13,300 nucleotides of DNA from Candidatus Gastranaerophilales bacterium (GTDB lineage: Bacteria; Cyanobacteriota; Vampirovibrionia; Gastranaerophilales; Gastranaerophilaceae): positions 1-13,300 of the forward strand of contig CAAGQE010000297.1 of NCBI GenBank assembly GCA_900772035.1, read 5' to 3'. Positions 7,835 to 13,300 of this stretch are shown piece after piece. The number at the start of each line of letters is the position of its first letter. The stretch's first letter is position 1. The notes beneath the pieces were generated by a model that was not told the DNA's origin, ran no database searches, and was given only the letters and a program-made list of their open reading frames with translations. The position numbers and the translations under genes were made by a program.

Positions 7835-8605
7835 ATGACAAAGAAAATTTTTGAATCTTTTGTGGATAAAGTTTTAGATTTTCCTTTTTGGGTAAAAGAG
7901 GTTTTGTACATCAAACTCAGAGAAGATTTTGAAGCCCAATCGGTTTCGGAATCCGATTTGCATACTCCGCTTGAAGAATCATATCAACTGTACACACCGT
8001 TAATTACATTGATTGGTCAGGCAGAATTGGAACAAAGAGGTAACAGCGAAGACGAAATGGTTTACAGGTTTTTGCAAGGTGTTGCCGAAGGTTGTTCTAT
8101 TGCTGAAATTACAATCAAGAATTTTTGGACACTTGCCGATACGGCAAGGATAAATATCCACAGCATTCAAAGAGAATATGTCTCCAAACCGTCTTCTCCC
8201 AAAGTTTTGGCAACTGCGCTTTATGCTTGCGGAAGAATTAAATTGGGAGATTATTTCAGAAGAATAGGAAGAATTACCGTTGATGATATTGATGAGGCTT
8301 TGCGCAGACAAAAAGAAATGCGTGCTCAAGGCAAAAATATGCAGTTTGCGGACATTTTGGTCATGATGGGACTTCTTACCAAGGAAGAAACAAACGCGAT
8401 TATTTATATCAAAGACGAATGTAAAAAAAGATTTATTTTCAACGCAAATATGCTTGGTAAAAGCACTACGACGGATACTTCTCACGAACAAATCAGAGTT
8501 AATGGAGAAGGTGCGGATAAATCGGCAAATTTGGTTTTATTACGTCAGGAAATCTTTGAACTCAGAAATAAATTAAGCCAAATTGCTTCAATTGTTAAAA
8601 AATAG
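7835..8605 (+). CDS. stand-alone MshEN/GspE-N-like domain protein; function unknown
   Basis: A 256-residue, probably cytoplasmic protein with no signal peptide or membrane segment. Residues 1-130 are helical and match nothing I know. Residues 136-198 contain two tandem helical-hairpin units. The first is K-L-G-D-Y-F-x-x-I-G-R-I-x4-I-x-x-A-L-x-x-Q (136-159), very close to the c-di-GMP-binding MshEN consensus R-L-G-x-x-L-x-x-x-G-x-I-x4-L-x-x-A-L-x-x-Q. The second (FADILVMMGLLTKEE, 171-185) is a degenerate copy with Ala in place of the LG glycine. This domain normally sits at the N terminus of type II secretion/type IV pilus ATPases; no ATPase domain follows here. The C terminus (about 232-254) has a heptad-like Leu/Ile pattern suggesting a coiled coil. 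GGAG lies seven bases before ATG. Asparaginase starts 8 bp downstream, so the two are probably co-transcribed. Confidence 0.75.
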   Translation: MTKKIFESFVDKVLDFPFWVKEVLYIKLREDFEAQSVSESDLHTPLEESYQLYTPLITLIGQAELEQRGNSEDEMVYRFLQGVAEGCSIAEITIKNFWTLADTARINIHSIQREYVSKPSSPKVLATALYACGRIKLGDYFRRIGRITVDDIDEALRRQKEMRAQGKNMQFADILVMMGLLTKEETNAIIYIKDECKKRFIFNANMLGKSTTTDTSHEQIRVNGEGADKSANLVLLRQEIFELRNKLSQIASIVKK

Positions 8606-8613
8606 AGGTAGCA

Positions 8614-9594
8614 ATGAAATTCCCCGAATATAAACTTCTTAGCCTCAACGACCGCAGCGGTTTGGTTGAGGAAGAGCATTTCGGCATTATTATAAAGTGT
8701 TCTGAAAACAAAATTTTGAAAAAAATCGGAGAGGATAACAATTATCCTTTCTTTATGCGCTCTTGTATGAAGCCGATGCAACTTGCGGCTATTTCGGAGA
8801 TTTTTGATGCTTATGATTTTACCCCCGAAGAAATCGCGGTCGGGCAATCATCCCACGCAGGGGAAGATATTCATGTTGAAGCTGTGCAAAGTATTTTGAA
8901 AAAGGCAGACTTGTCGGAAGACGACCTTTTGTGTCCTCCTCAAGAACCGTTAAATCGTGATAGTGAGGATTTTTTAATCAGACATAATCAGAAACCGCGT
9001 GCAATTCACAATAATTGTTCGGGCAAACACGCATCAATGCTGGCTTATTGCAAGTTAAAAGGCTATGATACAAAGCATTATGATGATTTTGAACACCCTA
9101 TGCAAAAGCATATTTTGAATTTCGTTGCAAAAACAAGCGGAATTGATTTGGCTTCCGCGCCGAAAACCAAAGACGGTTGCACTTTGCCCGTAATTGCAGC
9201 ACCTTTGCATAATTTGGCACAAGGATATCTTTCGATTTTTACAAATCCCGAATTTTCGAGAATTAAAGATGCTGTTTTGAAATGCCCATATCACGCAGGC
9301 GGGCATGGACGGACGGATTCCGAGATAATTGTCGCAGGAGAGGGAAAACTCACCGCAAAAATCGGGGCGGGAAATATCTGTTGCGTTGCAGATTTAGAAG
9401 AAAAAACCTGCTATATCATCAAGGTCGTAGACCCCGATAACAAGGCGAGAGGTTTCATCTTGACCCACCTTTTGAACAATCTCGGCAAATTTCCGAATTT
9501 TGAAAAAACATATCTTGCGAAGATGTTTTCGGATGATGTTACGGATGAAGTCGGAGATGTACTCGGCAAGGTAAAATTGGCATTTGATTTTTAG
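8614..9594 (+). CDS. L-asparaginase, Rhizobium-type (class 3, asparaginase II family)
   Basis: Predicted to hydrolyse L-asparagine to aspartate and ammonia in the cytoplasm; there is no signal peptide. At 326 residues it fits the family. Residues matching the active site described for the Rhizobium etli enzyme are present: S50-x-x-K53 (MRSCMKP), S80 (GQSSHAGED), C135 and K138 (NNCSGKHASM), D187 and C189 (KDGCTLP), and a lysine at 270 (YIIKVVD) that can serve as partner of S80. The two cysteines and K138 are the zinc-site residues of that enzyme. This family is unrelated to E. coli AnsA/AnsB and to plant-type enzymes. AGAGG overlaps the preceding stop and lies 5 bases before ATG 8614. Codon use is like its neighbours. 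The role may be nitrogen scavenging from asparagine; some family members could act on related amides. Confidence 0.9.
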   Translation: MKFPEYKLLSLNDRSGLVEEEHFGIIIKCSENKILKKIGEDNNYPFFMRSCMKPMQLAAISEIFDAYDFTPEEIAVGQSSHAGEDIHVEAVQSILKKADLSEDDLLCPPQEPLNRDSEDFLIRHNQKPRAIHNNCSGKHASMLAYCKLKGYDTKHYDDFEHPMQKHILNFVAKTSGIDLASAPKTKDGCTLPVIAAPLHNLAQGYLSIFTNPEFSRIKDAVLKCPYHAGGHGRTDSEIIVAGEGKLTAKIGAGNICCVADLEEKTCYIIKVVDPDNKARGFILTHLLNNLGKFPNFEKTYLAKMFSDDVTDEVGDVLGKVKLAFDF

Positions 9595-9608
9595 TAATTA
9601 TTTAGGCA

Positions 9609-9637
9609 TTGATAACTTGAAAAAAATGTGCTATAAT
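9609..9637 (+). promoter_or_regulatory. strong near-consensus promoter with extended -10
   Basis: -35 TTGATA (9609-9614), a 17-base spacer, and -10 TATAAT (9632-9637) preceded by TGC, making an extended -10. This is the best promoter in the window. The predicted start is near 9644, just before GAGG and the 36-codon small ORF at 9658. It begins 15 bases after the asparaginase stop. Confidence 0.8.
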
Positions 9638-9657
9638 TTTGCTTTGAGGCGACAAAA

Positions 9658-9768
9658 ATGTTTATGATGACATATTTAAAAGAATTCATACTTCGTTTGC
9701 TGTTCACACAGCATGATTTTGTTGCGCCGGAATTGTGTCCTATCAGGTACGACGAAAACTTATTCTAA
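9658..9768 (+). CDS. small ORF of 36 codons, unknown small protein or leader peptide
   Basis: ATG 9658 to TAA 9768 encodes 36 residues starting MFMMTYLKEFILRLLFTQHD and ending in a polar tail with CPIRYDENLF. The first 16 residues are hydrophobic with a few charges and could form an amphipathic helix. GAGG (9646-9649) lies 8 bases upstream, and a near-consensus promoter would start the transcript about 14 bases before the ATG. Promoter, ribosome binding site and ORF are thus correctly ordered and spaced. I recognise no family. It precedes the 156-residue gene by 78 bases on the same strand. It could be a real small protein, a regulatory leader peptide, or chance coding within a leader RNA; ATG codons at positions 3 and 4 are alternative starts. 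Confidence 0.55.
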   Translation: MFMMTYLKEFILRLLFTQHDFVAPELCPIRYDENLF

Positions 9769-9802
9769 TTTTCGGTTTACCTTTTTGCGTTTAGTTATGT
9801 TT

Positions 9803-9822
9803 GATTGAATGAAAATTCAATC
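9803..9822 (+). other. perfect 8-bp hairpin with GAAA tetraloop upstream of the 156-residue gene
   Basis: GATTGAAT (9803-9810), loop GAAA (9811-9814), then ATTCAATC (9815-9822): a perfect inverted repeat closed by a GNRA-type loop. It is followed by GTGTTTATTT, which is U-rich but not a clean U-run, so it would be a weak terminator at best. It lies between the 36-codon ORF and the ribosome binding site GAGGG (9835-9839) of the next gene, so it may act as an attenuator, an RNA-stability element or a processing signal. Confidence 0.55.
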
Positions 9823-9846
9823 GTGTTTATTTATGAGGGTTGTTCT

Positions 9847-10317
9847 ATGAAGACTTTGAGTGATATTCAGTACAATATTAAAGAAAAAGAGAAAATGCAC
9901 ATCGTAGTAGACTATGAGGGTGTTATTTCGATTTTGAACAGTTCTTACAGTACAGATTTGTTCAGCCCTATTTATAAGAGAATTTTTGAAAATTTTGCGA
10001 AAAAAGATTTCGTGAATTTTACCGTGCTTATTGACAAAAAGGACAAAAAATTCCGCCCGAAATCAATTTATAAAAATACTAATCTTCAATATGAAGATAT
10101 AAAAGAATTTAAAGAAAATCTGGAAACTCTCGGAGATTCCGAGTTCGAGCCGTTGTATATCGGCTTGGATAAAGATATTGTGAAGTTTTTCAAAAAAAAT
10201 AAGATGTTTTCTATCGGAATTGAGCCTGAGGAAAAAATGAAAAAGTCTTATACTCTTTGGCTTTCAAAGGATAGTTTTATAAAATTTTTGACTGAAACAA
10301 ACAACGTTTATTTGTAA
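9847..10317 (+). CDS. hypothetical protein, 156 residues, Lys-rich; faint HAD-like pattern
   Basis: I chose ATG 9847 because GAGGG (9835-9839) lies 7 bases upstream; the frame is also open to a TTG at 9805, but that codon falls inside the hairpin stem and has no ribosome binding site. The protein is cytoplasmic, Lys- and Phe-rich, and matches no family I recognise. Two stretches recall HAD-type phosphatases: HIVVDYEGVISIL (18-30), where motif I would be D-x-D-G-V but the second Asp is Glu, and PLYIGLDKDIVKFF (102-115) followed by SIGIE, like the Y-I-G-D-D-x-x-D-x-x-F ... G-I-x-V motif of trehalose-phosphate phosphatases. The catalytic pattern is incomplete, so if the resemblance is real the enzyme may be inactive. 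It probably shares the 9609 promoter with the small ORF. Confidence 0.75.
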   Translation: MKTLSDIQYNIKEKEKMHIVVDYEGVISILNSSYSTDLFSPIYKRIFENFAKKDFVNFTVLIDKKDKKFRPKSIYKNTNLQYEDIKEFKENLETLGDSEFEPLYIGLDKDIVKFFKKNKMFSIGIEPEEKMKKSYTLWLSKDSFIKFLTETNNVYL

Positions 10318-10321
10318 AATA

Positions 10322-10350
10322 TTGTAGATTACCCCAAAATTCACTATACT
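10322..10350 (+). promoter_or_regulatory. promoter placing transcription start at the radical SAM start codon
   Basis: -35 TTGTAG (10322-10327), a 17-base spacer, and -10 TATACT (10345-10350). The usual start, 6-8 bases past the -10, falls at 10356-10358, on the ATG at 10357. It lies in the 39-base gap after the 156-residue gene. Confidence 0.5.
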
Positions 10351-10356
10351 TTTTTT

Positions 10357-11214
10357 ATGAAAAAAACTGTTGAGCAAGTCATTTTTGAAGAAAAACGTTT
10401 GATTCCCGACGTGAATATTTTTATTTCGGACGGGTGCAATTTGAATTGCGAATCTTGCATGAACTTTTCACCGCTTGCAAAACAAGGCTTTTTAGACGTT
10501 GATACATTTGAAAAAGATATTAAACAGTTTGCAAAAATTGCGGGAGAAAAGGTTGCGAGAATTGACCTTATGGGCGGAGAACCGCTTCTTCATCCCGATT
10601 TGTGCAAGATTATGAGAATTGTCAGAAGTTACTTTCCGACAACAAATATTGCTATTGAAACGAACGGGATTTTGTTATTTTCTCAGAGCGAGGAGTTTTG
10701 GAAAACTTGCTCGGAAACAGGGATAATCATTCGAGTCAGCCGATATCCGAGGGTTAATAGTGTCACAAAACTCAGAAAACTTGCTAAAGAAAAAAATGCG
10801 ATTTTCAGAATGTGCGACGGGGCTGACGAATGGATGCAGAAAAACGGGAAGGTTGCCGTAATTGAGACAAACGGCGGGGCTTTGGACTGGAAGACATTTC
10901 CTTTGGACAAAACAGGGTCTCAAAATCGCGAGTACAATTATCAAAATTGTGAACAACATTGCTGCTGCGCGCTTTCGGAAGGCAAATTTTTTCCTTGCAC
11001 GAAAATTCCGAACATAAAACATTTTAACGAATATTTTGGCGAAAACTTTGAAGTCTCAAAAAATGATTACGTCGATATTTATAAGGCTGAAAATGCCGAT
11101 GACATCTTGCGTTTTATGGATTTTCCCGTGGATTTTTGCAGATATTGCAATGTCAAAAACGAAAAAGATTTGAAGTGGGCAAGAACCTCTTATAAAAAAG
11201 AGGAATGGCTTTAG
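10357..11214 (+). CDS. radical SAM protein with Cys-rich C-terminal (SPASM/Twitch-like) region; substrate unknown
   Basis: A 285-residue radical SAM enzyme. The cluster motif C27-x3-C31-x2-C34 (DGCNLNCESCMNFSPLA) is followed by the SAM-binding GGEP (73-76) and a conserved IETNG strand (100-104). The C-terminal third holds C198, C202, C203, C204, C214, C261 and C264 (NCEQHCCCALSEGKFFPC and DFCRYCNV), enough to bind an auxiliary iron-sulfur cluster of SPASM/Twitch type. It resembles uncharacterised radical SAM proteins that modify peptides or sugars; no precursor peptide or partner is obvious nearby apart from the 36-residue small ORF. There is no Shine-Dalgarno before ATG 10357 (only a T-run), and a -10 ends six bases upstream, so translation may be leaderless. 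A downstream start is unlikely, since the Cys motif begins at residue 27. Its stop is one base from the stop of convergent tlyA. Confidence 0.85.
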   Translation: MKKTVEQVIFEEKRLIPDVNIFISDGCNLNCESCMNFSPLAKQGFLDVDTFEKDIKQFAKIAGEKVARIDLMGGEPLLHPDLCKIMRIVRSYFPTTNIAIETNGILLFSQSEEFWKTCSETGIIIRVSRYPRVNSVTKLRKLAKEKNAIFRMCDGADEWMQKNGKVAVIETNGGALDWKTFPLDKTGSQNREYNYQNCEQHCCCALSEGKFFPCTKIPNIKHFNEYFGENFEVSKNDYVDIYKAENADDILRFMDFPVDFCRYCNVKNEKDLKWARTSYKKEEWL

Positions 11215-11215
11215 C

Positions 11216-12019
11216 CTATTCGATTTCCGTGTTCATTACGATATCTTCAATCAAGAAATCCTTTTTGTTTTCGGATTTGTCGGAAAGATGGGTCAGATAC
11301 TCAATATTTCCCGCAGGTCCTTTAATCGGTGAAACCGTTAAATCAAGCGCGGTAAGACCGATTGATTCCGCAAAATCTATAACGTTTTTAATAACTTTTA
11401 TGTGGACGTTTTTGTCTCGAACAACGCCGTTTTTGCCGACTTCTTCCCTTCCCGCTTCAAATTGTGGTTTTATTAAAGTCACAATTTCAATATTTTCGGG
11501 CTTCATAAGGGTAAGAATATTTTCAAGAACTTTTTTTATCGAGATAAAAGACAAATCGGTTGCGCAAAAGTCGGGGCGCTCGTCTGTGGGGTCGTATATG
11601 TCGTAGTCAAAGCATTTTTTGATATTTATTCGTTCGACGACTTTTACGCGGCTGTCTGTTCGGAGTTTCCACGCGAGTTGACCGTAGCCGACGTCCACGG
11701 AGTAGACTTTTTTCGCGCCGTTTTGGAGCATACAGTCCGTAAATCCGCCTGTTGATGCGCCTGCATCGAGACAAACTCTGTCTTTCAGGTTTAAATTAAA
11801 CGCAGTCACGGCTTTTGCGAGTTTATAACCGCCTCTTGAAACGAAAGGCATAGACTTGACCTCAATGTCGATTTGTTCGGTGTATGCGAGTTGGTAGCCT
11901 GCCTTTGTTATTTTTTCACCGTTAATTTTCACGTTACCCGCCATAATTGCGGCTTGCGCTTTACTTTTGGTTTCAAAATAACCTAAATCGCATAAAATTT
12001 TATCAAGTCTTTCTTTCAT
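11216..12019 (-). CDS. tlyA: TlyA-family rRNA 2'-O-methyltransferase
   Basis: TlyA proteins, once called hemolysins, methylate ribose 2'-OH groups in 16S and 23S rRNA using SAM. At 267 residues it fits the family. It has an N-terminal S4 RNA-binding domain (1-60, RLDKILCDLGYFETKSKAQ...), the linker/entry motif FVSRGGYKL (59-67), SAM-binding LDAGASTGGFTDCML (84-98), and the Lys-Asp-Lys-Glu catalytic tetrad of the RrmJ/FtsJ fold at K66, D155 (ATDLSF), K184 (LIKPQFEAG) and E240 (GNIEYL). All key residues are present, so it should be active. The start overlaps the tatD stop by 4 bases (ATGA), so the two are co-translated; GGCGGT lies about 5 bases upstream. Modification sites are known for mycobacterial TlyA (C1409 of 16S, C1920 of 23S) and only inferred here. 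Confidence 0.93.
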   Translation of the reverse strand: MKERLDKILCDLGYFETKSKAQAAIMAGNVKINGEKITKAGYQLAYTEQIDIEVKSMPFVSRGGYKLAKAVTAFNLNLKDRVCLDAGASTGGFTDCMLQNGAKKVYSVDVGYGQLAWKLRTDSRVKVVERINIKKCFDYDIYDPTDERPDFCATDLSFISIKKVLENILTLMKPENIEIVTLIKPQFEAGREEVGKNGVVRDKNVHIKVIKNVIDFAESIGLTALDLTVSPIKGPAGNIEYLTHLSDKSENKKDFLIEDIVMNTEIE

Positions 12020-12795
12020 TTTTTACCGCCAAAATTAAATATTCTGTAAGTGTTTTCGGTTGTTGCCCCGTCGATTTCTTCAAATGTCGTTTCGCGAAGC
12101 GCTGCGATTTCTTCCGCAATGTATTTTACGTACGCGGGCGAATTGTCTTTTCCGCGGAACGGAACGGGCGTCATATAGGGAGAATCCGTTTCAAGCAGGA
12201 GTTTGTCGAGGGGAACGGTTTTTGCAACTTCTTTTGTTTTCTTCGCGTTTTTGAAAGTTACAACGCCTCCCAATGCGAGATACCAACCTTGATTTGTGCA
12301 TCTTTTTGCAAATTCCGCAGAACCAGAAAAACAATGCATTACGACGGGAATTTCTCCGTGAATGTTTTCGGACAAAATGTCGAAACTGTCACCGTGTGCT
12401 TCCCTGTCGTGAATAAGCACGGGCAGTTTGTGCTTTTTCGCAATTTCGATTTGTTTTTTGAAAATTTCTCTTTGTCTTTCGTGAACTTCGGGGCTTTTTT
12501 CCCAGTAATAATCAAGTCCTATTTCGCCGATTGCAACGATTTTCGGGTGAGTGCAATATTTTTCCACAATTTTGTCCCAATTTTCGGGCAAATCGTTTAT
12601 TTCTTCGGGCTGAACACCGACGGCACCGTATAAATTATCGTATTTCTCGATAAGAGAAATTATTCTGTCAAAATCTTTCGGCACAACTCCGGGGATGATA
12701 ACCTTTTCCACCCCTGCTGCCTTTATTTCGGCGAGAAGTTCGTCGAAATTTTCTTTGTATAAATCTATGTCCAAATGCGCGTGCGTATCAATCAT
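12016..12795 (-). CDS. tatD: TatD-family metal-dependent DNase/hydrolase
   Basis: A 259-residue TIM-barrel amidohydrolase-fold protein of the TatD family (3'-5' DNase in characterised members; also called YcfH/YabD). The metal ligands are all visible: H5 and H7 (DTHAHLD), E91 (IGEIGLDYY), H129 (LIHDREA), H154 (MHCFSG) and D204 (LETDSPY). The usual GxHPH stretch reads GVQPEE (60-65), a substitution away from the metal site. It lies 9 bases after hemW and overlaps tlyA by 4 bases, forming a hemW-tatD-tlyA operon. No clear Shine-Dalgarno precedes ATG 12795, so translation probably depends on the upstream gene. Whether it is TatD proper or the related YcfH/YjjV type cannot be settled from sequence, and the in vivo substrate is inferred only. 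Confidence 0.93.
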   Translation of the reverse strand: MIDTHAHLDIDLYKENFDELLAEIKAAGVEKVIIPGVVPKDFDRIISLIEKYDNLYGAVGVQPEEINDLPENWDKIVEKYCTHPKIVAIGEIGLDYYWEKSPEVHERQREIFKKQIEIAKKHKLPVLIHDREAHGDSFDILSENIHGEIPVVMHCFSGSAEFAKRCTNQGWYLALGGVVTFKNAKKTKEVAKTVPLDKLLLETDSPYMTPVPFRGKDNSPAYVKYIAEEIAALRETTFEEIDGATTENTYRIFNFGGKK

Positions 12796-12804
12796 GGTTT
12801 AATT

Positions 12805-13300
12805 TTAACACTCATCTATGAAATCCGACAAGATGTAATTGCTTATTAAAAATCCGTCGTTTGAAAACGAATAACTGTCGGGCTTTTTCACAAAATATTT
12901 TTCGTATTTTTGTAAAATTTTTCCGTATTTTTGCTCAAAATCAATCCCGAATTGCTCGTTGATTTCTTTTACATTTATGCCGTCGGATTTTCTGAGTCCG
13001 AGAAAAATTTTCTCTTCAAGTTTGTCTTTTTCGCTCAAAACAACTTTTTCGGTTAATAAGGTCGGATTTTTCAAGTAGCCGTCGATTGCTTTTTCATGAG
13101 AATATCTTGTATCGTTTTCATACCCGCAAGCGGCACAGCCAAAGCCGTAATACGTGTTTGCTTTCCAGTAATTCAAATTATGCTTGGACTCAAAACCTTG
13201 TTTCGCAAAATTGCTGACTTCGTAGTGATAAAATCCGTACTTTTCAGTAATTTCGCAGAGTTTTTTGTACATATCGGCTTGAGAATCTTCATTAGGAAGT
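12805..13300 (-). CDS. hemW: radical SAM heme chaperone HemW, C-terminal part (cut by window end)
   Basis: HemW is the radical SAM heme-binding protein long annotated as oxygen-independent coproporphyrinogen III oxidase-like. The frame is open through base 13300, so the start and the CxxxCxxC motif lie outside; the ATG at 13272 is internal, since LPNEDSQADMY (upstream of and across it) is already typical HemW sequence. Family landmarks seen: HYEVSNFAKQGFESKHNLNYW, the glycine-rich YGFGCAACGYEN (normally GxGAxAHGxxxxxR), Y-L-K-N-P, and EEKIFLGLRKSDGIN, followed by the short winged-helix-like tail ending SDFIDEC. About 165 residues are visible of roughly 370-380. It is the first visible gene of the minus-strand operon; its promoter lies outside the window. 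Confidence 0.9.
   Translation of the reverse strand, partial: LPNEDSQADMYKKLCEITEKYGFYHYEVSNFAKQGFESKHNLNYWKANTYYGFGCAACGYENDTRYSHEKAIDGYLKNPTLLTEKVVLSEKDKLEEKIFLGLRKSDGINVKEINEQFGIDFEQKYGKILQKYEKYFVKKPDSYSFSNDGFLISNYILSDFIDEC

Noticed and set aside
9803..9834. Intrinsic terminator after the small ORF
   Set aside because: The stem is AT-rich with only two G-C pairs and the following tract is interrupted by G and A, so I list it as a hairpin of unknown role.
9805..9846. Upstream TTG start extending the 156-residue protein by 14 codons
   Set aside because: The TTG lies inside the hairpin stem and has no ribosome binding site, while ATG 9847 has GAGGG at ideal spacing.
11947..12633. 228-codon open frame on the plus strand opposite tatD/tlyA
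   Set aside because: It is antisense to two well-supported genes; the Phe/Cys/Arg-rich translation is typical of a shadow frame.
13270..13272. ATG at 13272 as the start of a 155-residue gene
   Set aside because: The frame stays open to the window end and the upstream residues fit HemW; it is an internal Met of a truncated gene.

Overview
The window comes from a low-GC bacterium that uses the standard code (TGA is a stop at several genes). It looks Gram-negative-like: one exported protein has a clean Ala-X-Ala signal peptide, rimO is present, and Shine-Dalgarno sites are of the GGAG/GAGG type. The protein style (short N-terminal leaders, Lys/Phe/Asn-rich proteins, Glu/Pro/Gln-rich linkers) reminds me of gut Gastranaerophilales/Vampirovibrionia, the non-photosynthetic relatives of Cyanobacteria. 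That placement is an impression, not a proof. I see no phage, transposon, CRISPR array, tRNA or rRNA.

Layout. 1-4644 (+): a tight three-gene operon of mutS (5' end cut off by the window), a GT-C-like membrane protein, and rimO. 4641-7704 (-): an exported coiled-coil protein, and upstream of it a 778-residue protein whose N-terminal half resembles a HerA/VirB4-type ATPase without its Walker A loop, followed by a long acidic/PQ-rich linker and a UvrD/PcrA-type Tudor domain. 7705-7834 is a divergent promoter region. 7835-9594 (+): a two-gene unit of a stand-alone MshEN/GspE-N-like protein and a Rhizobium-type (class 3) L-asparaginase. 9595-10317 (+): a near-consensus promoter, an unlisted 36-codon small ORF with its own ribosome binding site, a perfect hairpin, and a 156-residue protein of unknown function. 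10357-11214 (+): a Cys-rich radical SAM protein whose promoter places the likely transcription start at the start codon (probably leaderless). 11216-13300 (-): a hemW-tatD-tlyA operon, with hemW cut by the window end.

How the genes fit together. Most of the window is housekeeping: mismatch repair (MutS), ribosomal protein S12 methylthiolation (RimO), rRNA ribose methylation (TlyA), a TatD nuclease and a heme chaperone (HemW). The lineage-specific material is in the middle: the putative pseudo-ATPase/Tudor protein, the possible c-di-GMP sensor next to asparaginase, and the small-ORF/156-residue/radical-SAM stretch. Gene packing is very tight. Two convergent gene pairs meet with overlapping stop codons or a single base between them, which leaves no room for a terminator between the genes.
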